Assembly: GCF_044360475.1 (NCBI RefSeq)
Contig: NZ_CP043494.1
Location: 2,046,001 to 2,110,000 of the forward strand
Length of the DNA stretch: 64,000 bases
Source of the DNA: Archangium minus
GTDB lineage: Bacteria > Myxococcota > Myxococcia > Myxococcales > Myxococcaceae
Direction of reading: 5' to 3'
This document shows positions 8,793-17,601 of the stretch, piece after piece. Within the stretch, counting starts at the first letter, position 1, and each line of letters starts with the position of its first letter. Position numbers and translations under genes: made by a program. A model generated the notes under the pieces. It did not search any database. It was given only the letters and a program-made list of their open reading frames with translations, and was not told the DNA's origin.

Positions 8793-8838
8793 GGCGGCGG
8801 GTTCGATTCCCGCCGCTTCCAGTAGAGGTTGCCCGCCT
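8793..8838 (+). repeat. tRNA/tmRNA 3'-end scar B
   Basis: The T-arm GCGGGTTCGATTCCCGC and acceptor strand cgcttcca, with the flank GTAGAGGTTGCCCGCC, repeat the sequence at 551-597 with a few changes. Again no tRNA body lies upstream. Both copies sit within 350 bp of the same transposase core, so the two loci share two separate blocks. Confidence 0.55.
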
Positions 8839-8962
8839 CTTTGATCCAGCGTCCCGCTCGTTGCTCTGCTTGCGTGACATGGGCGCGATTGCGCCCATGC
8901 GTCACCTGGAAGTGATTCAGACGTGACATCCACTCCAGCTTGCGCGGCCCGGGCGCATCCAC

Positions 8963-11656
8963 CTACGAGGCGAGGCTCTTCTTCACCGTGTCGATGAAGG
9001 GCCGCATCTCGTCATTCGCCTCCTTCCGCACGTGCGCCATCACACGCGCCCAGTCCTCCGCGCTCTTGGGGATGAAGTACGCCCCGGTGCCCTGCTCGCG
9101 GGGAATGATCTCCTGGCAGACCCTGTCAATCATCCTGTTCAGTGCATGCAGATTGTTGACGATGGCCTTGCCTTCATCGGGTGCGCCCTTGCCCAGCGAG
9201 AGAAGGAGCTTCGTCGCTTCGGACTTTTTGATTCCGCCCGCCTTCAGCAGCTCCACCAGGTTGTGCAGCGGAACCTCCCCCTGGCCGGTACCCAGGTCGG
9301 TCCGTGCGGACACCAACTCCGGGCAGAGGGTGGCGAGCTTCTGGATGTCCTCGGGAGGAATCTCGAGTCCCTCGGCGAGTTGCCTCACCATGTCCCCCTG
9401 AGCCGTCGTCAACACGTTGATGGCCTCCGGTGAGAGCCCCGCCTTCTTGAGGAATTCGTTCTGCTGTTGGTTCCGCTCGCGGCTGTTGCCCAGCGCGCTG
9501 AGCCCCTCACCCGCCGCGGTGATGAGCGCCCCCGCACCGCTGACCAGCAGGCCCGGAGCCTGCCCCCCCGGTATCGTCTCGACGAGCGCGCCCAGCACGC
9601 CCACGACATCCCCCACCATCGCTATCACGAGCCCGGGATCTGCTTTCTCCTGCAGATCCTTGGCGCGCAGCGCCAGTGAGGTGCTCGTGGCCAACAGCCC
9701 AAAACCCGGAGCCAGCCGGGTGGCGAACGACGCGAGCCGATTGGTCTGGGCCGAATCGACGCCGAAACGGGCCAGCATGGCGGTATCCGACAGGGCTCCG
9801 CTGGCGCCCGCCACGATGTTCAGCGTGTTCTTGAGCGTGCTCGACATCTCCTTGATCATCGTCTGGTACTCGCCCTCGCGTCCGGCGTTCACCGCGGACA
9901 CGGCTCCGAACACGAGGGCCGTCGCCGCGAAGGAGTGGCCCAGGGGCCCCGCCGATTTGAAGTCGCTCACCAGCTGCTTCGTGCGGTCGAAGTCACCGCT
10001 CTCCGCGATCTTGATGGCCTCCAGGCCGTTCATCAGGTCGGAGTAGCCATCCTTGCCCTCCAGCGCGGTCTTGAAGGGCTTCATGCGCTCCTCGAACTGC
10101 TTGAGGGCGTCCTTCGAGTCCTTCGCCTCGGCGAGCAGCTTGCTGCCCAGGCGCGGCAGCCCGTTCTCCAGCACCTTGTTCGGGAACCCCTTACGCGCGC
10201 CGAAGACCTGCGCCGTGACTGAGTTCGGGTCCTGCACGAGCCGCCCGGCCATGTCCACAGCGGTCTCCGCCTGACCGCTGTCCGCGAGCAACTCCAGGGA
10301 CTTCTGCAACTGCCCCGCGTCGGTGGGGGCGGTGACGGCCGCGTTCTCGAGCGCGGGGGCATTGTCCTTGAGGACCTTCGCCAGCTCCGCCGCCGCCTTC
10401 TCCTTCTCCTCGTAGGCCTTCTTGTTGCTCGGGTGCTCCTGGAAGGCCTTGATGTACGTCTCGCGCTGCTTCTCCGTCAGCGAGGGCCCGAAGTCCGCCA
10501 ACTGCCTGGCCAGCTCCTCGTCCTTCTTCTTGGCATCGGCCGATGCATCCTCGAACGCCTCGGTGGCATCCGTGAGCTTCTTCGTCGCCGCGTCCGCCTC
10601 GGAGGAGCGGCTCGTCAGCCCGACCCCCATGCGCGAGGCAATGTCCTTCCACTGCTCGGGCGCCCAGGCCACGCCCGACTGCATATCCGCCTCGGTGAAG
10701 ACCCCCGCGTCGCGCGCCGCTTTCAGCGCGTTGGTGAAGAGCTGCCGGTCGGACTCCTCCCAGTCGCCGGTGTACTGTCCGGCAGGTGTCTTGGTGAACG
10801 GACCCGGGATGCTCCCGTTCTCTGCCTTGCCGCCGATGATGCTGTTCAGGACGCTGAGCCGGTGATCGGAATCGGTCTTGCTCAGCCGGGCGATGAACTG
10901 CGCCTGGTAGTCGGGATCGTTCGCGTGCGCCTGGAGCTTGTTGCGCACCTCGAAGGCCAGGAACTGCAGGTTGCCGCTGTTGACCACCGCCTCGAAGTCC
11001 TTGTTGGCCTGCTCCACGGAGGCGGGGTTGAGCTTGCGCGGGCTCGTGGAGGCAGTGGCGCCGCTGGTATTCGGGTCCGCCACTATCATCCTCTGGAGCT
11101 CCGGAGAGACCTTCTCGCGCGCCACCGCCGCGGCGCGCTCGGGGGAGCCGGCGGGCGTGTCGAAGATACGCGTGGCGGAGGTGGCCGACAGCCGGCCCGC
11201 CTCCTGGTACTCCGGCTTCTCGCGCAGGTAGGCGTCCAGCGAGTCGTAGCTCTTGCCGGTGCCCGGATCGAGCACGCGCTCTCCCTGACGGACCACCACG
11301 TGCCCGGACTGCCCCTCCGCGCCGGGACGCTGGTCCTTCAGGAATACGAACTCCGAGCGGGCCCGGAGCTCCGGAGTGGCCTTCTTCGCCCAGTCGGCCG
11401 CACGGTCCAGGCAGTTCTCCTGGCCGTCCCCGGCATCCTCCGTCAGCAGCGATGTGGCTGGGGGCTGCGCGTCCTTTGTCTTGGCCTTTGAAGAGTTGCC
11501 CGGCTTCTCCGCGGGCTCGAATCCATCCCGGTACACCTTCGGTGGGGCGGGTGGCGCGGGGTTGGCCTGAGCGGGAGCAGGGCGGGAGTCCTTCGCGGCG
11601 GGCTGGACGGCGGGACGAGGGGCAACAGCGGACTTCAAGGGATCAGGCGGTCTCAT
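8963..11656 (-). CDS. Large proline-rich, helix-rich protein, possible exported effector
   Basis: The product is 897 aa and unrecognised as a family. Residues 1-60 are Pro/Ala/Lys-rich and disordered. Residues ~70-190 form a compact region (ENCLDRAADWAKKATPELRA, GHVVVRQGERVLDPGTGKSY) resembling a papain/transglutaminase-like substrate segment. The rest is Ala/Lys/Glu-rich and coiled-coil-like (DATEAFEDASADAKKKDEEL), with two hydrophobic stretches near ~640-730 (IVAGASGALSD, LVIAMVGDVVGVLGALV). AAGGAG at 11665-11670 is 8 nt from ATG 11656, preferred over the ATG at 11662. The size, disordered start and lack of a signal peptide recall proline-rich proteins near the right end of this window. Function unknown. 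Confidence 0.7.
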   Translation of the reverse strand: MRPPDPLKSAVAPRPAVQPAAKDSRPAPAQANPAPPAPPKVYRDGFEPAEKPGNSSKAKTKDAQPPATSLLTEDAGDGQENCLDRAADWAKKATPELRARSEFVFLKDQRPGAEGQSGHVVVRQGERVLDPGTGKSYDSLDAYLREKPEYQEAGRLSATSATRIFDTPAGSPERAAAVAREKVSPELQRMIVADPNTSGATASTSPRKLNPASVEQANKDFEAVVNSGNLQFLAFEVRNKLQAHANDPDYQAQFIARLSKTDSDHRLSVLNSIIGGKAENGSIPGPFTKTPAGQYTGDWEESDRQLFTNALKAARDAGVFTEADMQSGVAWAPEQWKDIASRMGVGLTSRSSEADAATKKLTDATEAFEDASADAKKKDEELARQLADFGPSLTEKQRETYIKAFQEHPSNKKAYEEKEKAAAELAKVLKDNAPALENAAVTAPTDAGQLQKSLELLADSGQAETAVDMAGRLVQDPNSVTAQVFGARKGFPNKVLENGLPRLGSKLLAEAKDSKDALKQFEERMKPFKTALEGKDGYSDLMNGLEAIKIAESGDFDRTKQLVSDFKSAGPLGHSFAATALVFGAVSAVNAGREGEYQTMIKEMSSTLKNTLNIVAGASGALSDTAMLARFGVDSAQTNRLASFATRLAPGFGLLATSTSLALRAKDLQEKADPGLVIAMVGDVVGVLGALVETIPGGQAPGLLVSGAGALITAAGEGLSALGNSRERNQQQNEFLKKAGLSPEAINVLTTAQGDMVRQLAEGLEIPPEDIQKLATLCPELVSARTDLGTGQGEVPLHNLVELLKAGGIKKSEATKLLLSLGKGAPDEGKAIVNNLHALNRMIDRVCQEIIPREQGTGAYFIPKSAEDWARVMAHVRKEANDEMRPFIDTVKKSLAS

Positions 11657-11974
11657 TTCCATCACTCCTTGGGGCGGCAGAGGGCTGCCTCGGGCTATTT
11701 TCCGGATAAAGAGGGAACAGCCCGGCCCGCGTCCCAAAAAAGCAATCTGAACACCCTGAGGGGCGGTTCCCGACCTCCATCCGCTGCTCTACGTGTAGGA
11801 CGCATGGGGGGCCTGTTGGGGGGGTGCTGGTGCGGAGAGGAAAGGGATGGTTGCGCCAGGTGCTCCGGAATGGCACGCCCCCGTCGGGGGCTGTCAGGTG
11901 CGCCAGCTCCTCCGATCACGTTGATCCAGAAGACCTTCTTGGCCTCCACCTGGAGGGTGTTTCAACCGAAGGGC
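11657..11974. other. Intergenic region upstream of the 897-aa gene
   Basis: About 320 bp between the 897-aa gene start and the first 265-aa duplication unit. It should hold the promoter of the 897-aa gene. No gene, strong hairpin or TGGTGACA-type dyad is seen. Confidence 0.5.
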
Positions 11975-12987
11975 TCTCGTCGTGTTGGAATGTCTTGCCC
12001 GTTGGCTCGTGGCTCCGGGCCACTCACTGCCCGAGCGACTGGGGCGGTGGCTTCGCGCTAAAGGCGGGCACGTAGCACTTGCCTTGGTATTCGTAGAGCA
12101 CGTCCGGGCACGGGGCTTTCAACTCGTGAGGCGTCCAGCAAGCACCAATGATTTCCACCTCGGCGTAGCGGGTGCAGGGAGGGCGCTTCTGGCCTTTGAA
12201 TGGCTCGCGCGGCAGCGGACGGGCGAGTACGGATTCTCCCGCGTCCGAGGTGTCCACGAGCGTCCCGCTGGAGAAGGGGTCCGGAGTCCCGGCTACCGTG
12301 GACACCTCGTCGCTCGTGAGGGCGGGCGGGGTGCTCGCCAGGGGCTCCGGGTCGCTCGGCGGTTGGGACACGGAGGCCAGATGCAACAGCGCGAACACCA
12401 GGGCACACACCGCGGCGGCGCTCGCCAGGCTCAGCCCCAGGCGCAAGAGAGGGCGGGGCTCGTCGGGAGAGGGAATGGCGCGGGCCATGCGGCGAACGCC
12501 CTCGAGCACCCCCTCGAAGGTGAACACCAGGGACTCCACCGATTGCTTCTCGGGGGACACGGCCCAGGGTGTCTGCTCTACCTCCATGGCGACATAGCGT
12601 GCCGAGGTCGAGGAACTGAAGAGCACCCGCCAGTCCTTCAGGGGCGCCTTGTCCTCCTCGGAGGGCTTGAGCACCAGGGTTGTGGCTTCGCTCGTCTCGT
12701 GCGTGGCCAGGTAGAGCTCTCCCTGACTGTCATCGGACTGCGGGACTTGCTCTTCGAGCCGGTACGGCCCCACCTGCTCCAACTCCTCCTCGCTGCTCGC
12801 CTCGGTCTTCTTCTCGTCCACGCGTGCTCCTCTCTGGCCTCTATGCCTGCTTGAAGCCCGAGGCGCTTGTTCGCATGGAGCCGAGCCCTTCTTCCAGGAG
12901 GTACTCGGTGCCGCGGGGGCGTCCTACTTGCCAGGTGCACGCTCGACCTCCGGACGAAGTGTCCCGTACGAAATGTCCTGGTCAGGG
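11975..12987. repeat. Duplicated ~1-kb unit, copy 1
   Basis: From ctcgtcgtgttggaatgtc to the end of cgaaatgtcctggtcaggg this block is nearly identical to 23105-24115. It covers the whole 265-aa gene plus ~165 bp upstream. The encoded proteins differ at 8 of 265 positions. Confidence 0.85.
12024..12821 (-). CDS. Pseudokinase-like membrane protein with Cys-rich tail (copy 1)
   Basis: The product is 265 aa. Residues 15-115 begin VGPYRLEEQVPQSDDSQGEL then YLAT, echoing the N-lobe opening of Hanks kinases (GPYRLxxxLGxGGMGEVYLA). The glycine loop is destroyed and no catalytic lobe follows. A TM segment (LASAAAVCALVFALLHLASV) lies near 150-170, then a Pro/Ser linker. The tail carries conserved Cys/Trp (PPCTRYAEVEIIGACW, CPDVLYEYQGKCYVP), as found at the end of some myxobacterial kinase-related proteins. 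GTG 12821 follows GAGGAGC. A twin lies at 23152-23949. Possible scaffold or decoy in kinase signalling, by inference only. Confidence 0.72.
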   Translation of the reverse strand: MDEKKTEASSEEELEQVGPYRLEEQVPQSDDSQGELYLATHETSEATTLVLKPSEEDKAPLKDWRVLFSSSTSARYVAMEVEQTPWAVSPEKQSVESLVFTFEGVLEGVRRMARAIPSPDEPRPLLRLGLSLASAAAVCALVFALLHLASVSQPPSDPEPLASTPPALTSDEVSTVAGTPDPFSSGTLVDTSDAGESVLARPLPREPFKGQKRPPCTRYAEVEIIGACWTPHELKAPCPDVLYEYQGKCYVPAFSAKPPPQSLGQ

Positions 12988-13025
12988 ATACTGACGATTC
13001 GGCATGATCTTCTTCTGAGGGCCGC

Positions 13026-13487
13026 GTGACTCCAAACATTCACTACAAGGATCGAGAGATCGTAGGCGAGCGATTGGAACTGCCAAAGGGCGCGCTTTAC
13101 TGGCTCGGGCCCAACCTCACGCTGCGCAACTGTACCCTTGTCATCAGCGTGGCCTCGCGCTGGCTCACCTTGATGTCGGGGCAGTTCATCGACTGCACCA
13201 TCGAGGCGAAGGGCGAGTTGAAGAACAGGCGCTGGGCTCGGATGAATTTCAGGGGGTGCCGCTTCAAGGGCCGGTTTACCGGCAATGACTTCGGTTTTCG
13301 CGAGGACGATCTCGATAAGTGGCGGATCGGTGGGATTGCTGACTGCGACTTCTCGGAGGCGCGGCTCGACGCCTGCCGGTTCTACAACTGCGACATGAGC
13401 ACGATTCGACTGCCGCGCAGTCGTCGCGGGCGTGATGTGCGCGCTGGCGAAGGCGTGGGCGCCAGACTGGGCCCTGGTCACGAGTGA
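13026..13487 (+). pseudogene. Truncated pentapeptide-like protein
   Basis: GTG 13026 opens MTPNIHYKDREIVGERLELP and continues with short layered strands (LTLRNCTLVISVASRWL, GQFIDCTIEAKGEL, MNFRGCRFKGRFTG, CDFSEARLDACRFYNCDMS) like a right-handed beta-helix of pentapeptide type. After ~135 residues the natural frame is lost and the next ~70 bases make sense only in another frame (see 13417-13845). The original C-terminus therefore seems replaced and the product is probably not native. Confidence 0.45.
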
Positions 13488-13845
13488 CGAATTGTCGGGG
13501 CTCGCGCTGTTCTCCGGTGCGAGTCGTCGGCCCGGGTGGGCGGGCGTGTTCGCGGGGCTGTGCGTGCTGACGCGCAACCAGGGCGCCTTCGTGGTGGCGG
13601 CTACGGCTCTGCTGGCTGCCTCTCGGGAGGAGGGCGGGGCACGGAGGCTGCGCGCCTTGCTCATCGTGGGAGCGCTCGGGGCGCTCGGGGCGCTGAGCTT
13701 CCTCGCGTTCGAGTACCTGGCCTCGGGCTCGCCGCTGGCGTTCCTCCAAGCTCAGAGCGGGTGGCATCGCGCGGACTCGGTGGCGGCCGTCTTCAAGACG
13801 TTTGTGTTCGGCAATCCCTGGCAGAGCACGCGCAGCCCGTACCTG
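13417..13845 (+). pseudogene. Chimeric fragment: immunity-like piece joined to mannosyltransferase middle
   Basis: In the +1 frame, AVVAGVMCALAKAWAPDW then ALVTSDEL resembles part of an Imm52-type immunity protein. It runs directly into GLALFSGASRRPGWAGVFAG, LCVLTRNQG and LAFLQAQSGWHRADSVAAVF, which belong to the membrane mannosyltransferase whose end is at 2-415. From 13719 to ~13848 the DNA is almost identical to 1-130, then breaks off at cccgtacctg. The fused frame stays open into the next gene, so long-frame annotation would wrongly join it to the hydrolase. Confidence 0.65.
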
Positions 13846-13864
13846 TCCACTCGAGTGAACAGGT

Positions 13865-13886
13865 CCTGTCCTGAGGAGAGGACAGG
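13865..13886. promoter_or_regulatory. Hairpin upstream of the GH5-like gene
   Basis: CCTGTCC-TGAGGAGA-GGACAGG forms a 7-bp stem with an 8-nt loop, about 115 bp before ATG 14002. No U-run follows, so it may be a leader structure or operator rather than a terminator. Confidence 0.35.
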
Positions 13887-14001
13887 GAGCGAACAGGGAA
13901 CACCACAAGTCCTCGAAATTCCTGAAGTGCGGAGATGGCACTGCGGTTGCTCTAGGCCCGCGCAAGACCGCGAGGTCCTTTTCCTCATCCGAAAGCAACG
14001 C

Positions 14002-16173
14002 ATGCATACCCTTTCCATCCGCCATCGACTGACTGGACTCCTCGTGTTGTCCCTCCTGGCCGCGTGCAACGCGCCCCTGGAGGAGCGCGAGGAGGGGCTC
14101 CCCACGAGCACGGGCACGAGCGCGCTGGCGCCGGCCAACTTCCTCTACCGTCAGGGCAAGCAGCTGTACCTCAATGGCGCGCCGTACCAGATGGTGGGCG
14201 TGAACGCCTTCCCGCTGACGGGCTGCGGCGCGGCGCCCAACGACGCGCAACTCGAAGCGTTCTTCGCCGGGCTGCGACCCAACGGGCTCACCCGCGCCTG
14301 GGCGTTCAAGCCTCAGGGCCTGGCGAACCTGGAGCGGGTGGTGGCCGCGGCCGAGAAGTACAACCAGAAGCTGATCCTCACCCTGGCTGATGGGCGCAGC
14401 TACTGCGGCGAGTGGGACGGCTACAACGGCTCGGACGGCAGCGGCAAGCAGAGCTCGTGGTACTCCAGCGGGTACAAGACCCACTATGTGCCCTGGGTGA
14501 AGCAGGTCGTCACCCGCTTCGCGAACTCGCCCGCCGTGGGCATGTGGGAGCTGATCAACGAGCCGGATGACGCCGGCAACATCACCACCCTGAAGGCCTT
14601 CTTCAACGACGTCAGCACGATCATCAAGCAGATCGATCCGAACCACCTGATCAGCTCGGGCTCGTGGGCGCCGTGGGCGTACGGAGGCCAGTCCGGGTTC
14701 CAGTTCATCCACGACGTGCCGAACGTGGACGTGGGGAGCCTCCACGAGTACGACTACGACTACAACAACGGCAACACCATCGTCTCGCCGCACTTCGCGC
14801 CCGCCATCAACGCGATGAACGCGCTGAACAAGCCGCTCATCGTCGGAGAGACGGGTATCAACGCCGCCGACAGCGGCTGCCGGACGAACCGCACCCAGCG
14901 CCGGGACGCCATGCGCCAGAAGTTCCAGCAGTACCTCGCGGGCGGAGCGGCGGGCGTCTTCGTGTGGACGTGGCAGGCGACGAACGTCACCGGCTGCGAG
15001 CTCAACTTCGGGCCGAACGATCCGATGCTCCCGATGATCCGTGACTACCCGCTGGCGTCGGTGCCTCCGCCTCCCACGGGAGACTCGGTGCAGCTCAATG
15101 ACGGAGTGGTGGGCACGGGCCAGGAGCAGTTCGAGTACACCGGAACCTGGGAGGCGGGTACCGGCACTGGCAAGTTCCAGAGCGATGACCACTTCTCGAA
15201 CACCACGGGCTCCTCCTATGTGGTGCGCTTCTCCGGCACGCAGGCGAAGCTGTACGGCTCGGTGGCCTCGCACCACGGCATCGCCTCGGTGTCGGTGGAC
15301 AACGGCGCGGCGGTGGACGTGGACTTCTACTCCGCCACCCGCCAGGAGCAGAAGCTGCTGTGGACCAGCCCCGTGCTGAGCGCGGGCTCCCATACCCTCA
15401 AGGTCACCGTCTCCGGCCGCAAGAACGCCAGCTCGTCCGGATACGTCATCACCGCGGACCGCGTGGACCTGACACGGGCGACGCAGGGCGGCGATACCAC
15501 CGCTCCCAGCGTGAGCATCACCCAGCCCACCGGTGGCACCGTGGCCGTGGGCAGCGTGACGGTGCAGGCCTCCGCCAGCGACAACATGGGCGTGGCGAAG
15601 GTGGAGTTGTGGGTGGACGGGGCGAAGCTGGCCGAGGATGACTCCTCGCCCTACTCCTTCACCTGGAGCGCCACCGCGGGCCAGCACGCGCTGGTGGCCA
15701 AGGCGGTGGATGCCGCCGGCAACGTGGGCACGAGCGCCACCGTCACGGTGACGGCCTCTGCTCAGACCGTGGTGGTGCAGCTCAATGACGGAGTGGTGGG
15801 CACGGGGCAGGAGCAGTTCGAGTACACCGGCACCTGGGAGGCGGGCACGGGCACTGGCAAGTTCCAGAGCGATGACCACTTCTCGAACACCACGGGCTCC
15901 TCCTATGTGGTGCGCTTCTCCGGCACGCAGGCGAAGCTGTACGGCTCGGTGGCCTCGCACCACGGCATCGCCTCGGTGTCGGTGGACAACGGCGCGGCGG
16001 TGGACGTGGACTTCTACTCCGCCACCCGCCAGGAGCAGAAGCTGCTGTGGACCAGCCCCGTGCTGAGCGCGGGCTCCCATACCCTCAAGGTCACCGTCTC
16101 CGGCCGCAAGAACGCCAGCTCGTCCGGATACGTCATCACCGCGGACCGCGTGGACCTCACGGCGCTCCGCTAG
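14002..16173 (+). CDS. Secreted GH5-like glycoside hydrolase (mannanase type) with repeated C-terminal modules
   Basis: The product is 723 aa. The lipoprotein signal is LLVLSLLAAC, with the lipobox Cys near residue 20. Residues ~45-350 form a GH5 TIM-barrel like endo-beta-mannanases: QLYLNGAPYQMVGVNAF, ELINEPDD (acid/base Glu) and IVGETGINAA (nucleophile Glu). Two ~128-aa modules (VQLNDGVVGTGQEQFEYTG through VITADRVDLT) flank an Ig-like domain (VSITQPTGGTVAVGSVTVQA). ATG 14002 is chosen because it begins the signal peptide; the open frame upstream is debris. Probable role: surface-anchored digestion of beta-mannan-type polysaccharide. Confidence 0.85.
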   Translation: MHTLSIRHRLTGLLVLSLLAACNAPLEEREEGLPTSTGTSALAPANFLYRQGKQLYLNGAPYQMVGVNAFPLTGCGAAPNDAQLEAFFAGLRPNGLTRAWAFKPQGLANLERVVAAAEKYNQKLILTLADGRSYCGEWDGYNGSDGSGKQSSWYSSGYKTHYVPWVKQVVTRFANSPAVGMWELINEPDDAGNITTLKAFFNDVSTIIKQIDPNHLISSGSWAPWAYGGQSGFQFIHDVPNVDVGSLHEYDYDYNNGNTIVSPHFAPAINAMNALNKPLIVGETGINAADSGCRTNRTQRRDAMRQKFQQYLAGGAAGVFVWTWQATNVTGCELNFGPNDPMLPMIRDYPLASVPPPPTGDSVQLNDGVVGTGQEQFEYTGTWEAGTGTGKFQSDDHFSNTTGSSYVVRFSGTQAKLYGSVASHHGIASVSVDNGAAVDVDFYSATRQEQKLLWTSPVLSAGSHTLKVTVSGRKNASSSGYVITADRVDLTRATQGGDTTAPSVSITQPTGGTVAVGSVTVQASASDNMGVAKVELWVDGAKLAEDDSSPYSFTWSATAGQHALVAKAVDAAGNVGTSATVTVTASAQTVVVQLNDGVVGTGQEQFEYTGTWEAGTGTGKFQSDDHFSNTTGSSYVVRFSGTQAKLYGSVASHHGIASVSVDNGAAVDVDFYSATRQEQKLLWTSPVLSAGSHTLKVTVSGRKNASSSGYVITADRVDLTALR
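15091..16159 (+). repeat. Two near-identical 382-bp direct repeats inside the hydrolase gene
   Basis: Bases 15091-15472 and 15778-16159 (offset 687) encode the same module with very few silent changes. Near-identity at DNA level points to recent duplication or gene conversion. Recombination between them would delete one module and the Ig-like domain in frame. Confidence 0.85.
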
Positions 16174-16203
16174 GCTCCCCCGAGCACGCCCTTGCCGCGA
16201 GCC

Positions 16204-17415
16204 ATGCTGCTACACTTCGCCAGCATGCTCGCGGGAAGGGCTACACGGAAGATGCTGGGCACCGTGCTGGGGGGCTTCATGCTCCTGCTGCCGGTGCCTG
16301 GCGCCGCTGAGGACTGGTTCTCGGATGACTTCGAGACGGGAACCCTGCGCTCGTCGGATTCTCCCCCGGGCCGCTGGGACGAAACCCCTGTCAGTAGCTC
16401 CAACACCCTCGTCAGCGATGCAGCCGCCGCGCACCGGGGGCTGTTCGGACTGCTGCTGACGGACCGCTCCAGCACCACGGCCTTCCAGGCGAGCGCCGAT
16501 GTGGCAAGGCCCGCCCTGACGTCGTCGTTCTTCTTCCGGACGTGGCTGCGCCTTCGCTCGGTCAGTACCTCCGGGGATGTGGTGCTCGTCCAGGCGCTTC
16601 CGGCGCTGGTGGAGCTGCGGATCGCCCGGCAGGACCCCGTCTGGGAGCTGGCCGTGAGGAATGGCTCGGGCCGGCAGTACGTCAGCCGGCGGACGCCGAC
16701 GACGGAACCGGTGCAGGAAGACCGCTGGTACCTGGTCGAGTTTGGTGCCCGAGGGCTGGGAAGCCCTGCCGGACAGGCCTGGCTCTGGCTGGATGGCATT
16801 GAGGTCGGCTCCCTCTCCGGGCTCGACTGGCAGGACGAGGCCTATCAGCTGGAGCAACTCCGGGTGGGCGAGCCGTGGACGGACACCGGGAGCTTCGTCG
16901 GCTCCATCGACGTGGATGATGTGCGGGTGAGCGCCTCGCCCATGGCCAGCCGTTTGGAGTTGCGGCTGCAGGAGGCGAGGTCCGGCTGCATCGCCGTGGC
17001 GGTGTCGCTGCGAGCCTCCTCCGAAGGTGCGCTCGCGCCCGCACCGTACGAAGTGCCCGTGACACTCGGCATCCAGCAGGGGAGCGGGAGCTTCCACGCG
17101 AACGCGGGTTGCAAGGATGCTGCGGTGGGAGCGGTGCGCCTTCCCGCGGGCACCTCCGAGCGGCGGGTGTACTTCCGCCCGAGCGGCGCCGGTGGGCTGG
17201 CCACGCTGCGAGCGTCCCATCCGGACTTCCTGCCAGCCACGCTCACGGTGGAAGGAACCGGCAGCCCTGGGGAGCCACCGGATGGCGATGAGGCGGCGGG
17301 CCCATGGACAATGGACCTCGGGTGCTCGGCGGCCACGGGAGGTTTCGCGATGCTCCTGGGGCCCTGGGTGCTGTGGAGGCGACGGCTTCCACCTCGGACG
17401 ACAAAGCCCCGCTGA
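16204..17415 (+). CDS. Exported LamG-like protein with MYXO-CTERM-like tail
   Basis: The product is about 403 aa. It has an N-terminal signal (MLGTVLGGFMLLLPVPGAAE). Residues ~35-240 form a concanavalin/LamG-like sandwich (WFSDDFETGTLRSSD, FFRTWLRLRS, YLVEFGARG, SIDVDDVRVS). An Ig-like stretch follows, then the tail MDLGCSAATGGFAMLLGPWVL and RRR. Cys, hydrophobic helix and Arg cluster match the MYXO-CTERM sorting signal, which is processed at the Cys for surface display. ATGs at 16204, 16225 and 16252 are all possible and none has a clear ribosome site. It follows the GH5-like gene by 30 bp and may be co-transcribed. Confidence 0.68.
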   Translation: MLLHFASMLAGRATRKMLGTVLGGFMLLLPVPGAAEDWFSDDFETGTLRSSDSPPGRWDETPVSSSNTLVSDAAAAHRGLFGLLLTDRSSTTAFQASADVARPALTSSFFFRTWLRLRSVSTSGDVVLVQALPALVELRIARQDPVWELAVRNGSGRQYVSRRTPTTEPVQEDRWYLVEFGARGLGSPAGQAWLWLDGIEVGSLSGLDWQDEAYQLEQLRVGEPWTDTGSFVGSIDVDDVRVSASPMASRLELRLQEARSGCIAVAVSLRASSEGALAPAPYEVPVTLGIQQGSGSFHANAGCKDAAVGAVRLPAGTSERRVYFRPSGAGGLATLRASHPDFLPATLTVEGTGSPGEPPDGDEAAGPWTMDLGCSAATGGFAMLLGPWVLWRRRLPPRTTKPR

Positions 17416-17550
17416 AGGGCAGCCCCGCTGGCGGTGGAGTGCGCGCGAACTGGTATGACACAAGCGGACCAGTTGGTCCAAACCGCTCCCGGACCGCAGC
17501 CTCCCTCTCTCTTGCGCGTCCTGCTTGGGGTTTTCCATCGCCTCGTCTAC

Positions 17551-17572
17551 GGGTTCGATTTCCGCCGCCTCC
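17551..17572 (+). repeat. tRNA-end-like scar C (weak)
   Basis: gggttcgatttccgccgcctcc matches the T-loop and acceptor strand of scar A with one substitution and a shortened stem. No tRNA body lies upstream. It sits just downstream of the Rpn nuclease gene end. Confidence 0.35.
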
Positions 17573-17601
17573 CTGTCAGAAGCACGCGAGCGGAGGGCGT
17601 G

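Larger units (their letters stand above)
7989..8962. other. Debris zone without an intact gene
   Basis: Nearly 1 kb separates the epoxide hydrolase from the next gene. It holds a propeller-like fragment (8240-8386), an IS91-like remnant (8383-8739) and a tRNA-end scar (8793-8838), each listed separately. Nothing convincing is seen in 7989-8239 or 8839-8962. Confidence 0.6.

Noticed and set aside
13276..16080. Minus-strand open frame of ~934 codons opposite the hydrolase
   Set aside because: Low-complexity His/Arg/Val sequence that follows the hydrolase repeats on the other strand; a shadow frame.
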